Origin: Escallonia rubra
Taxonomy: Eukaryota; Streptophyta; Magnoliopsida; Escalloniales; Escalloniaceae
Direction: 5' to 3'
Assembly: GCA_033065855.1 (NCBI GenBank)
Contig: JAVXUO010001224.1
Location: 62,001 to 126,000, forward strand
Length of the DNA: 64,000 nt
Part shown: positions 22,217 to 35,100 of the stretch, piece after piece
Layout of the letters: each line of letters begins with the position of its first letter
Numbering within the stretch: the stretch's first letter is position 1
The notes under the pieces: model-generated
Databases searched by the model: none
Told to the model about the DNA's origin: nothing
The model's input: the letters and a program-made list of their open reading frames with translations, nothing else
Translations under genes and position numbers: made by a program

Positions 22217-24380
22217 GGCTGCAACAGGTCGATGAAGAACGACGGATCGAGCTTCGCGTCTCTGCTAAACAACGAAGAAAGAATTCGGGTTTACTTGCAC
22301 TGAGGGGCTATTTGTCGATATAAAGACTAAAGAGGTTTTGTCATTAAAATTGTGCTACATATAGACGTGTAATTGACTTACGTCATACCCCTTATTAACG
22401 TTCCGCTGATTTTTTTTTCTTTTTTTTCCTAATTGACTTGAGAGCCCAATTCTTTTTTGGTTTAATTCTTGAGAGCCCAATTCTTTTTTTTTCCTAAGAG
22501 CAATATATTTTTAGTTCTTTTTTACCTAAAACTAACAAAAAATCTAGAAAACAAGGTTGCACAAAAAATTACTACAAGTAATATCGAGTAAAAAAACACA
22601 TTGATAAATTTAAATAATATAAACTTACCATCGATAACAACTTTGTGGATCATTTTTTTCTATTATCCATTCTTTGAGAACTGTACAAAGACGAAAACAT
22701 ATTTAATAGCTTATCCTTAAAGTCAAAAAGAGTACTAACTCATCTGCTGCCTAGAAGCTCGGTCTATAACCTAAATGTTATCCCAAAGTGATCTTTCCCC
22801 AAGACCACTCTCTCATGACGGGCGTGAGAGCCACGACTAACACAGTCACCAGTAGAATAACCACCGTAAATTTCGATAGTATTATAACTTTGACGACGAT
22901 GTCACGGCCTCGTACAAAAATCAAGAGAAAATAAGTCATCCTCAACATCCCAAAAATCGGAACCCAAAAATCAAACGAATGGATGAAACATACTGCCATA
23001 GCAAAGAAGAAACATAACCCCAACTGCAATACAGTACACAAAAAAAAATAGGGAAAACCACCACCAGGAACAAAGGCGACGGTGAGAAGAAGGTTTTTTC
23101 CAACTGAAAGGATAAAAATTTGTGATAGCTGAATTCACTGAACCCTGAAGGAGATCTCAAAATGCTTGATCTTTTTAGCATACAACTCGATTAAACATAT
23201 ACGATAAAAAAAAGGAAATAATGGCGAAAAAGAATACGCATTAGAACTTAGGAGGTTGACCAGAGCACCTAAAACATGACGGTTGAACAACATAACCTAT
23301 AACCTACACTAATCGGCCAAAACACCGCAGAATGACCACCACACCAAGTCTACAACCCCCACCAAAAGCCTTTCCCTTTCCCCCTACTCGGCCCTCATTC
23401 ATCTTTAAACATTCCCCCATCACATCCCTTGAAGCCCAGAAGGACCGAGAAAAAGGGGGAACAAGAACATAATCTTAGCAAATGGTTGGCCGACCACGAA
23501 CCTAAAAGAAAAAGTTAAAACCCACGTAACAACAAATCGAACATCTCAACAAGTACAGTTGCATATACATCTCTAAAGTCACGGTGATGGGATTTTAACA
23601 AACAAGCATGTAACTCAAAATTTTGACCCTTTCGAGGTAATTTAGTTGCATCCACCAAAGATATCCCAAAAGAAGAACCTAATCGCTAATCTTATGAATC
23701 TAATCTAGCACATTTGCCTCAAGAACCCAGTCGATCAAGGAGGAAATCAAGAACCTCGTAGATCTTCAATTGAATTTTTTGGTAATTCAATTTATGTGAA
23801 GAATTAAGATACAAAATTACAAGGGCCATTATGTCCCTTGTCTTACTGACCAAGAAAGGTAAGTCACTATAACCCATTAGAACTTAGGAAACCAACGTCA
23901 CTATAGATAAAACATAAAAGCAAGGTGCTTGAATAAAAAACAACAAATAATAATTGTTTACATAGAAACTAGTAACAAATGTCACCTAAATTTACAATTA
24001 GGTACAATTACTAACTAGTAGATTTTCAATTTACAATTAGATCAAAAGGGTTGGAGGTGTGAACCAATCAACTGGCGGCAACTACATTAAGAGTAGACAT
24101 AAGGCAGTTGGTGGAGGTGGGGCCATATAATACAAAAAAGCATGAGCCAATGGATAGTAGAGGTCGACATAGTGATGGCACGAAGGGATTTGCTTGGTTT
24201 GGGAGACGGAGAGGAGGGGAGAAAGGCTAGTAAACAAAAAGGAGAAAGAAAGCTAATAGGGGGAGATAAAAAGAACTAGCGTCCCCCCCCCCCTCTTTTG
24301 CGGTGGCAGTTAAGGTTGTGATGGTTTGTTTAGAAAGAAAGTACAGAGAAGGGATGGAAACCTTTGATTCAAATACGTTA
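22217..24380. other. RPN10 upstream region and AT-rich intergenic DNA
   Basis: The promoter and 5' untranslated region of RPN10 should lie in the first few hundred bases above 22216. I could not fix a TATA box or start site. The remainder is AT-rich with no supported gene; a C-run occurs near 24283-24293. Confidence 0.5.
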
Positions 24381-25644
24381 TGTTAACCATATGGTTACTT
24401 AACCTAGGATTATATTTAATTTTGATGATAGCTAACATTGATGATTATGTTGATTAACATGCATTGAGTTGATGAAGCAACATGTACAATCTTATACTCA
24501 TGCAAACGGACAATTAGACGAGCAAATAGATGAACGGAACGCGTCAAAGATGGAATACTTTGATTGACTTTTACAATGCTTTTAATTCCTTTCTTTGTAA
24601 CTAGACATGGAGAGTTGATCATATCGATGACTGTGACCTAGAATTTGCACATAGGTTTTCCTTGTATGCATAAACTTTTTCATTCTTTGAAAACAGGGAA
24701 AACTGCACTTTCTGAAATACAGTCGACTGCATTGGAATGTAATCGACTGCAAGTTGGGCAGAGAGTTGTTACAGTCGACTGCATTGTAATATTTTCAGTA
24801 GCCTATTACAGTCGACTGCAATTGAAAATTTTGAATTTTCAACAGCTACTTTGAGAATACAGTCGACTGCGTTTACCGTTTGGCGCATTTAATGCCTTAC
24901 TTGCTTCCAAACAGTCGTATTAATTCCCACAACTATATAAACTTATTTTGGGCATAGTTTTGATTCATCAATTGCATTCAAATCCCTCTTATCTTGCATA
25001 TACTCAAAGATCAAAGCAATTGTTCAATCTCTCTTGGTTTTTATTGTTTTCTCATCCAATTCTAGAGAACATTTATTGTGAGCTTACATTTGAGAGATAT
25101 ACACTTTCATAAGTCATCATATACTCATCTCTCTTGTTCTAGAGCTTAAACATGTACTCATCTAATTCTTGAGAGTGAATATTTGTACACAATTCTTCAT
25201 TTAAAGTTTCTCGTATCAAAGCTTGGGGTTGTCAAGCTTTGGAGCTTTGGGATTGTCAAAGCTTGTTCTTGATGTGGGTATAGCATCAAGGGATTATAAG
25301 AGGTTCGATCTTGACCCGTAAGAAATATCATACTAGTGGATTATATGGCCTTTCAAGGGACTTTCTTGAAGGGATGGATGTAGGCTTGAGGGTAATTCGA
25401 GCCGAATCATCTAAATCTCAAGCGTCAAGTATCTCTAAACCCTTCTCTCTTTACATTATTGTTTTATACTTGTGTTGAGATGGGTCAGATTGCTTATTTG
25501 TGATATTGTGTTTGAGGTTTGTTGTTTAAAGCTATTTAAGTATTCTTCATAGTTTCTCTAAGTTTGTAGTGATTACTGGTTAATTTTTTAAAGTAGTCTT
25601 AAAATCCTATCCCCCCCCTCTAGGGTTATCTTTTTGGTTTCACA
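24381..25644 (+). mobile_element. LTR-like sequence, probable solo LTR of a Copia-type retrotransposon
   Basis: It begins TGTTAACCATATGG and ends TTTCACA, the TG..CA form of an LTR. A TATA box (CTATATAAAC) is at about 24933, and the leader-like, T-rich part ends with TCTTAAAATCCTATC, a C-run and CTCTAGGGTT, typical of Copia LTR ends. No primer site or polyprotein follows, so it looks like a solo LTR. The flanking 5 bases (CGTTA and TTCCA) do not match, which leaves the boundaries uncertain. Confidence 0.55.
24719..24872. repeat. Five copies of a GTCGAC-centred palindrome
   Basis: Four units of ACAGTCGACTGC lie at about 24719, 24771, 24808 and 24860, with one variant AATCGACTGC at 24741, separated by 20 to 52 bases. 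They sit 60 to 210 bp upstream of the TATA box of the LTR, where U3 regulatory repeats would be expected. They are probably retrotransposon promoter elements. Confidence 0.8.
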
Positions 25645-28600
25645 TTCCATCATGCTTGTCTTGACGACCGTGTACAATCCAATTCCAAATCTACGAAGAT
25701 CTTCTAATTCCAATATCCAATTAAATAAAAACTACTTGTCTTTCACCTCCAAAGTAATTGTTATTCCATCTTATTCGACCAAATTAGATTAGAGAGATGA
25801 CGTGCATTGGATTTTTACTGCTTAAAATAAGATGAATCAAATAGTTTTTATTGGCAAAACAAATGATGTGTTTTTATCGAAGCTTATAAGTTGCTCCGGG
25901 CTGTATCAGATTTACCGATGAAGATTCAAGTCATCACCTCAGTCATAATCACTAGAAGCCCAATTATATTGGCTAAAGGGACAAACCCAATTGCATGAGC
26001 ATGTCATCACTTAATACTACAATTCCGAATGTTCTACATCTATACATATAGCTACCGATCTGACGTGTTAACCGGATATAAATTTTCACGAGAGACCAAC
26101 CACACTCGTGTGTCATTTGCTCTGTTTAAGATTTTATTTGTCAGTGTTAAACAAGTTCTAGTAATTAGCTAGTTAGTTATTTGGAAATTCAATAAACAAG
26201 GGTAACTTACACTTGCACTATTTTTAATCATACTCGTTTCACTTGACATTTTGAAAATTACACTCACCCCTTTTTTCATCTGGATTTGTGTCTCAACCTG
26301 CCCTTTCTGTGAAATCTCAATTTATTTAATCTTTCAACAAACTTGAAAACCCGTAAGTGATCTTGTTGAATTGCAGAGTTAACAAATATAAATCACTGGC
26401 GATGGAGAAATTGCAACGAAGCTTTCCACCACTGCTGGCTTGCATGTCGACATCATCACTTGTTGAATTCTAGCCAACCTGAAACTCAAAAAGAGCTTTT
26501 ATAACCGCCTTCGACATGCACTGATAGTATCTCCCCCGTTTCCACCCCTATCTCGCGAACACCCATGCATTCACACAGTTATAGAATTATATGACAACAA
26601 AACCTCATCAATTCCAAACCCTTGATGCCGACATTATTGTGGTGCATTATTCTATCGTACATCTTACAATAGCCCATTAGCATACCCACAATATAGATTT
26701 ACGATGACCTTGCTTTACTATAATTTAAACACCTAGCTCAACCATGACAAGTTGGTCTCCAAAGCACAATAAATTGGCATAACCATTTAGAGTTTTCACC
26801 TCATTTCCATTTCATCCCACCTTTTCGCTAAGAGTAACAATCATCAATATTGAAATCGGCCATGAAAGAATTTGACGAACTCAGATTTGAGCTTTAACGG
26901 TGGTAGAGGTTTTTATTTTTTTTGTATAGGTAATTGTTGATTGGGATTGTTGTAATAAAGGATTTGGCGGTGGAGGTTTTGATAGACTTGATGAAAGTGG
27001 TTTTGATGAACGACGTGGAGTTAAAGAGGGCAACATAATAAAGTGGCACTTTGGCTGATGGTGATAAGTGTAGGAACCCGCCCATTGACAGAGTGCGAAA
27101 ACCAATATGCCTGAGAGAACATGTATATTTATTAGATGCTAAAAATGTCACGTGAGAAAATATGGACTCGAGTTAAAGATGGTCCGGTTCAATGCGTTTC
27201 GAGCCGAGTAGGCTGACATTCGCAAAGTACTGCATCATGATCAATGTCTTATTGCCCTTGATTGGAATCATTAACGCCTTCAATGTGGTAAGAGCTCAAG
27301 AAAGAATTAAGCCTTTTAGATGACGAATATGTTCAAAGCAAGATCACATTAGGATAAAAGCAATGCCTTGTTGCCCTTGAATGAATAGTGGAGGTCTTCA
27401 ATGTAGTAATACAAGCTCATGGTTGGATAAAGCCTTTTATGGGATAACAATATTCTAAATAAGATTAAGCTTTCAAAGACCTAAGATAAATATGATGAAC
27501 ATAGCCCTTTAACTGAGTGCATATGCCCGAGTTTTGGGGCAACAAACTCGACTTAACACGATTATGTAGGAGTTGCGAATTGGAGAATAAAGAGCAAAAT
27601 CAGTCAAGGGTTGAAATACATTGATGGATTTTGAATGATTGGAAACATCTTAAAAGGAGATTAGTCACTCAGAGGACAAGCAAACTCGGGTCAAAAGGAA
27701 GCCTCGGTCACTTAAGCAAACTCAGAGCATATCAGCCGAAGTTGTACGACTAATAGGACAATATTTGTCTAAGAATATCCCACATGAAAACAGAAAGAGC
27801 ATGATGATGACACTTGATCTGCCCAAGAAACCACGAGTAGAGCACATTGTCCGGGTTTTAAATCATCATAATTGTTTTGCTTATTCTCTTTATCTTAGAG
27901 CAACTCTATTAGGAAGCAGTTGTAATGTCGTGATCAATATACTCAGCTAACTCGATACCCTTGCATAATGCTATATACTCACTTAAAGTATGAGCATGAC
28001 AATGAATGACCATGTATGGAAGTGTACTATGCTGATAACCTATGTCAGCAAGCAAAGCCCTAGCCCTAAAGAACAACACCCTTTACAGCTCTTCTCGCTG
28101 TCAGGAAACTGAACTCCCCTTTTTTCATCATCTACTCCTCCCTTTTGAGTAGTAGCGATGGCACAAATGAGGATAGGGCTTCATAAGCGTATTGCCATCT
28201 AAGGTAGCGGTGAGATAATTTTACTTGTTGGAACTGGTGAAATTCACAGACAAACGAATCAACTTCAAGTTTGGAAATATAGATGGAGAAAACCTAGATT
28301 CGTAATTGAGCATATATTACGACCTAAAGATTGATGTCCAAGTAACTGAAGATGGTGAGTTAGTAATCTATTCTTGGGCTTATGGCTTAGTATAACGATA
28401 AATTTATTTAGATGGAAAGTGAAGAAGTGTAATGGAAAAATTCGACGCAAACTTGAGTGTGACCGAGCATTTAAGTCAAAAGTTATTGACATCCACTAAA
28501 AAGTAACGGTAGGAGGGCTTACTAATAATTCTTAAACGTGAAGCATAATGTGTAATAAGCCCAAAATTAAGGGGTACTATGTGTAATTACTCAAATAAAC

Positions 28601-30211
28601 AAATATGTGGCCAAGCAAATTGTATTAATATGAAGACTAACCATTACAACTAAAGGGCGATACCCAAATGATTATCCCTGAAAAAATAGAGACATCACAT
28701 CCAATTGGATGGTCCCACAAAGTGGCCAACATGGCCTTTAAGTAAAACACAATAAACATAAGGACTGCTCGTATTTAGGAGTACCAAAATAATTGGGAGC
28801 CAAAATAGAATGATGCAAGGAAATGCATCAAATCTCACTCGAACAAGGGTTAAGGCCATGGACCTTATAGAATGTCGGTTTACAGTATTGCGACAATTTA
28901 CATCGGAGCTCCAGAAAAGGTATGGGGTCCTCCCAAGACTGAATCGAAGTGATACAAAAAGGTCGAGGGAATGTGCATCCTCTAACTCTAGTAGATTCGG
29001 CATCTGTAAGAAACAATTTCAACGTTTCAGACCTGCATCGGAGATCCTTGACCAAACCGATTGGATTGGAGGTCAGGTGACAACAATGCATCTTAAAAAA
29101 CCTCTTAGATCTGAGGGTAGCGAATGAAAAAGAGTGCCTTTAAGACCAAATGGATTTTGATCTAGGGGGACAAGAGAGACTAGAGGGTGGAAGAATATGG
29201 GGCGAACGGAGGAAATAGGCAAATGTGGGTGCCAAGGGAAAAGGAGGAGCGGCTGCGATAGAAAGGAAGACGAGGAAGAAGCAGTGACGATTGAGTTTTT
29301 TTTAAGAAAGAGAAGTTAGAGAGAATAAGGGTTAGGAATGGGTTGTTTTTTCCTTCAGAGGCTTGGTCTCCACTTATGAATGGAGAAATAATGATCGGTG
29401 ATGATTAATAAACATCAACTAGCATATGGTGTTTTACCTTTTCAAAAATCAAATACTAGAATTGTGGCTTTCAGCTCACCTGCTACAAATGGCACTGAAA
29501 AACTTTTGATGAACTTAATGGGATTCGCCATCTGGAGATGGCTTAACGACAAGGGCATATCTTCGATGTCATCTTGAATGTGGCCAAAAGGTGCATATGA
29601 AACCTTTAATTGTTAGTATTATAAACTTGATCTAGTATGATCATATTTGGTGCAACAAGCAATATCTAATATACTTGACTCATATATCTAGTCTTTAATT
29701 TCATCGGATGTTCAAGAAGATGTCTATGTGCATTAGTACTAGCATCTATATTGGGATTAAACAATCTTCATACGTTGACATATTATAGCCGCTCTAACTT
29801 CTTATTTTTAGATATGCGTAATACTTCAGAAATAATCTCATTATCCACATAATCCACATATAGCACTCGTAACTATTAATTATAAATATATGAAAATTTT
29901 ATGTATGTATTAGCAAGAGAAAGTATTAGTCACAATTTGAATTTGTCTATCTTTCCTAACTAGTAGTCCTATCTTTCAATATACAAAAAGAATAATCACA
30001 CTTTCCTTACGAATTGGAAGTATAGCAACCACATAAGTAGAATTGATAAATTCACACTAAAGTCCCAGACTTCAAATGATTTTAGTGACACATGTTAATA
30101 ACACAATTTAAACCTTTAAATACAAAAAGTGGAGTGAAAGACTTCAAATCTCAGAATCACACACACACACACACACACACACGTGTGTGTCCGGTCATCG
30201 CTTACTTGGAC

Positions 30212-30258
<47 letters not shown>

Positions 30259-31800
30259 CCAGTCATCGCTTACTTGGACACTCTCTTAACTCACCATGTG
30301 AAATTATTTATTTTAACTTTTTGAAACATTTTGAATGTACTTACATTTATAATAATGATTTGAATTCTCTCTCTCTCTCAGTTTGATTTAAATTTCTTTT
30401 TACCATTTAAAATTTAACCAATTATATAGATTGTGCATTTCTCTCTTTTATGTCGATATGTCCCACTCAAAAGTTTTGTTTATATATTTGCAATTCAATT
30501 AACTCATAGATTTTGCCAAAAATAATTCTTTATATATTTCTTTTAATCTTAAATATTTCTTATTGTTTAGAGAAGCCTAATATTCTCCATAAGTTTTTCT
30601 CTCTAACTACCATAATCTCATTCCTTTTATTTCATTATATATATACTCTCCCATTTTATTTTCAATCATTTATTATGTTTTGGTAGCCTTGAGTAATATA
30701 AATCTCAACACACGGGTTATTATTTTTAATATTATCACTATAATTGCTATTAGTTAGGAGAGACTATTTTTATAATTTCGTATACTATTTTTCATCTTCA
30801 TTTGTTGCAAAAAGCTAATAATTATTACTCAAATTCATTTTTAACCACAAAAATTGGTAAGAGAACTCATATAAAAAGGTGGGAATACATTTTTAATTAT
30901 TTTTTTTGTCACTATCAATTTTGTTATTATTATTAAGCCATACAAATACGAGATCCATTAATAAGTACTTTAATTACTCCCAAAGAAGGGATCAAAACTA
31001 GTATATACAAGGATTTTCTAACTTTTCAACTTCCAAAGCTTCAACCAAAAGGCATGTAGATAGGGAAAGTAAGTTTTAGTGGCAAAAATAAATGGTGACC
31101 ATGATCCTTCAGCCGTCTGCAAGATCCGCCCATGCTCACTAATCAACCATAGTGGTTTTACCAAATCCTTCAAATCTCGAGATTCAATCCTGGTCATTAA
31201 ATTCAAAAAAATATATATATATATTCATGTGCAGAACATGCCTAGAATCATAAATCTTATGCGCGTGTTCAGTCGAAAAGTATTCCTTCTGTATGGAGTT
31301 CAATGTAGTTATGGAATGAGGTTCACGTTCAGTTTGTAACGTGCTAAACAAATTCTAAGCAGAATATACACCTACATTCATCCCCAATGAAAGTTCAGAC
31401 ACAGAGAGAGTAGACGAATCTCTAGCTTGTACTGTATTAACTAAAAGATGGTCATTCAGGAGTGGGGAAAGCAGCCTATACAAAACCCAAATGCACAAAA
31501 GAAAAAGGCACTTTTGGGCAGCAGCCTCTTCTTTCTTATGTGATCAGAACTCTTTCTCAGTACTTCCTCAAAGCCTAGAGCAGGAGATTGGCTAAATGGT
31601 AAATTCAGAAGAAAGGGTTTCTAGAATTTAATATGTTGAAGAAAGATTTGCTTAGAACATTCTTAAAGATTGGTTACATGGCCAGCAAAATGGGCAGATA
31701 TCGGGCTTAAGCACAACCAGCCATGACCAATGCCCGACATCTAGCCTCCAGAGTTAGGCCTAGGCTCATAAAACCGAACAAGCCAACTTATAAGCTTCAT
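25645..31800. other. Long intergenic region with microsatellites
   Basis: The DNA is AT-rich with short open frames only (for example 26881-27151 and 28695-29127), none showing a known family. Around 29220-29340 there is a purine-rich patch. 30160-30260 holds three adjacent dinucleotide runs. Nothing else could be supported. Confidence 0.45.
30162..30286. repeat. (AC)n / (TA)n / (GT)n microsatellite cluster with a duplicated spacer
   Basis: An (AC)n run to 30182 turns into GTGTGTGTCC, followed by GTCATCGCTTACTTGGACA, a (TA)n run (about 30214-30244), a (GT)n run and then a second copy of GTCATCGCTTACTTGGACA at about 30262-30280. The AC and GT arms can pair. Confidence 0.9.
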
Positions 31801-31841
31801 GTAGTTCACAAGAACGAAAACAGAATATAAGACCATATAAC

Positions 31842-31964
31842 CTTAGAGCTGCCGCGTACTTGGGCCAACCAGTCATCCAGCAGTTTAGTGGGATCAACAA
31901 CCTCCGGTAGAGGGGAGTAGCAGCCAGAGTGAATGATTGGTCTTCTCCCTATAAAATGCTCTTT
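31842..31964 (-). other. Possible exon of unknown protein downstream of the MLO gene
   Basis: A 123-bp stretch (41 codons, no stop) is bounded by a TTTTGCAG acceptor and an AAG/GTTATA donor, both in phase 0. It reads HFIGRRPIIHSGCYSPLPEV and VDPTKLLDDWLAQVRGSSK. It sits 214 bp beyond the MLO stop codon. It could be an alternative 3' exon of that gene, an exon fragment of another gene or chance. I do not recognise the family. Confidence 0.3.
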
Positions 31965-32177
31965 CTGCAAAAGGTTTCTGTTTGTAATCTTCACAATTTT
32001 TTCAGATACGAGTCTGCAATGTTTTAAGGAGTAAAGACATGTTGCTGGTATAGAAACCGCTATAGAGGTCAAAGACCCTTTCTGAGCTTCTAAGATATCT
32101 ACTAGGCTGGGAGAGTATATAAACCACGTGAAGATAACATGTGTGCCTGAACAAAAATATGAGCAACAACAGTGAGC

Positions 32178-35100
32178 TTAAGGCAATGGAAGAAAAGGTG
32201 AATTATCTTTTGCGACGTCATTATTATGCTCGTCATCGCAGTTGTCATCACTAGTATCATAGCTAGGACCACGACAGAGTGGATCCTGGAGTTCCTCATC
32301 ATCTCGTGTAATTTCATGAGTTTGGCCCTGTTCCATTGAAGCTTGTAGATGAGCAATTGTGGTATCTTCATATATGGAGGAGCACCCTCCGAGGCTGCTT
32401 GGGGCAACAATATCAATTGTTTCTATCTCATCCACCATGGAGTCCAATGATGTGGTTGATACAGCAGTTGGGAGCATCAAGGTTTTCCCACCGTGTCTAG
32501 TCTTCACCCTCCTCCGCCATCCGTGAAGCGATCGTCTTACATCTTCGGAAATTATGGATTTCTTGAACTTTGAGCCCATCTGGGTAACGATAACATACAG
32601 GGGAAAAGTAATGAAGCTACACCAAAATTGAGCAACGATCCTGCAGAAACATATATAGCTAGATTCATCTTACATGACTCTATCGACTACACTTCATGCC
32701 CGAGTAAAGCAAAAAACTGAATACTATAGTGATAGTATTACCCGAATGTCAAGCGGATCACAAGGAAACGAGTGTTTTTAGTGAAACAAGAAGGTTGCTT
32801 GATCTCCCACTGCAGAGGACAAAAAGAAAAAAGCACAAATGCAATGACCACCTACACACGTTGGTGTCATATGAAAAAGAGCAACAGCAATATCTTTCAC
32901 TTACAAGGATAGAGCTTTATTGTCATTTATATTCTAATCTGAAGAAGCAATTACCATGATAGCTTAATTTTTAGTCTGATGATCTGTTTACACAACCAAG
33001 TCGAGTTAATTACAGAAAAATGCTTTATAGCCAACTCTGGTGCACCCACTTGCATTATCCAACACATGGTGCAGTGCTGTTTCTCTCAAAAGACAAATAT
33101 TAGGTTACATTTTGATCAAGGATTGAAAATGAACAGATTTGGAATTCTATCCTAAGTTCACATATAAGAGCTAAAAAGTATCTTTCACTTAACTTTTTAA
33201 AATCTAAGTAATTTGCTTTGTCTACAATAATCAAGTATGTCGCCGTGAGCTACCGAATAAGTAAAAGCTTGAACTTTAGCACCTAGTTAGTATGAACTTC
33301 TTACCAGTGACCATATAAATGTTGCCATCTCAAAAGCATTCTGCAAATCAGCAATTATCTTAGTGAAAGAGAGATATATATATATCATTGTTTTATTTTC
33401 ATTCTTTAGACATTGTAGTTGAAAGCAAAGGCCATAACTTAATAACCTGAAATGATATAAACTGTATCAACCGCAGCAGTAGCCGGGGCTTATTAAACCA
33501 GAATAGCTCATCCCTTAGTTTAAACTGATGATATCCAGTCCATTGACTCGCATCCATGATTTCAAAGGCCAGCTTGACCACTATTCGGTGCAGCTTAGTA
33601 CCGACCAGCAGAATCAACTTTTTGAAAAGCGAAGAAAGAAAGAAACATGAGCAGTGTGCCCCTCAGAGATCAAGAAGACATTCACAAGGAATGAAGCGTA
33701 CTTACAAGGGCTGGTACGAAGGAAATCCAAAAGTAAATGTTTGTTCCTGAACAAAAGGCCACACAGTTCGTGCGTATAGGTTAGCTTCAATGTGAAAGAA
33801 ATGTACAATCAAACAACCAAATCTACATTAAGTGCATTTTGTTTCAAAAAATCCTTTCACAAACCAATCACCATACTAGTCCATCGCAGGAAAGAAAAGC
33901 AACATTCTCTCTAAAGATTTCAGTTGGATAATTTTTCATGCACAAAGATAACTCCCATTTCTTTGATGGCTGTTTGAGATGATGGATTTTTACCTCCAAT
34001 CAGTGGGACAGACTAGAAGTCATTCAACATGATCGACTTCCAATTGTTCCATAAATTGGTTCAAATTTATTTTCATGGAACTTCATCGAAATGGTCGTAG
34101 ATTCTTGTCAACCAACGGATTCATACAATCTCAGGTCTGCACCTACATGGTGTTTGCTCATATCAGCAGAATTTAAATTCGTTGCTAGCTTATTCTGGAA
34201 TATCAGCATCATCATTCCATTTGCAAGGATATTTAAGAGCATATGAAAGCTCTTGAATCAATAGCTACTCATGAGGAATGCTAAGGCACGTAGATTACCA
34301 TGAAAACCAAGAAGAATGCATACTATGGCGAAGATCCAGAGCGGAATACTGCAAACCAAGGCGGAGTTGTTATGCGTTTTGTTGAGAAAACTTATAAGAC
34401 AAACAAAGTCACTTATCTTTACGCGAAATACTTTGTCCGTTGAGACGCAAAGTACTGCCAAAATAGCCTAATTACAATTCTTATCTGATAGCATGCTGCA
34501 GCTAATCAATCCACATGGAATGAAATGGTAATAAAGAAACAATTTATCATTATAAGAAAATGATATTTGTGATCGTTGTTATAAAGAAACAATAGAATCA
34601 TAAATCCTACCAATCTGAGTCAGATAGATACCGTTTTCTATTTCTCTGAAGGAAACAAAATGGCATTCTTATTCTGCAGCTGAATGCAATGCACAAAGAT
34701 GCCATACGGTTGTTCAACTTCTAACTTATCTTTATTTTTAATCTTTGTCATTCTTTCTTCTTCCCCTTGTCATCCAATCAAGAGAAACCTTCCATTATGT
34801 TACAGGATCAATCAATAACTGCTAAAAGTTTATGGTGGTTAAGATAGTGAGAGAACACATGTCGGCTTATATACTAATTTATTGTGGCAATAACTATAGC
34901 TAAGAGCCAAAAAAGATTTATGCAGTATACTCGCAAATTTGAGCAGAGCCCTCTTGGGTGGTCAGTTGATTTGTCACTCCACACAGATTCAATTAATTTG
35001 ATTTTCTGAAGAGGAAACGGGTTTAGCTTCTTCCTTGAGTAGCTTGAACTTTTGGCTAGTTTCGGGATTTTGATTTCAACTTGCATATAAGCATACTGTA

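Noticed and set aside
24719-24872. CRISPR-like repeat array
   Set aside because: The repeats are 10-14-bp palindromes with irregular spacing within an LTR of a plant genome, with no cas genes.
31150-31200. SINE or tRNA-like B box (GAGATTCAATCCTGG)
   Set aside because: No matching A box at the right distance and no target duplication. The resemblance to GGTTCGAATCC is weak.
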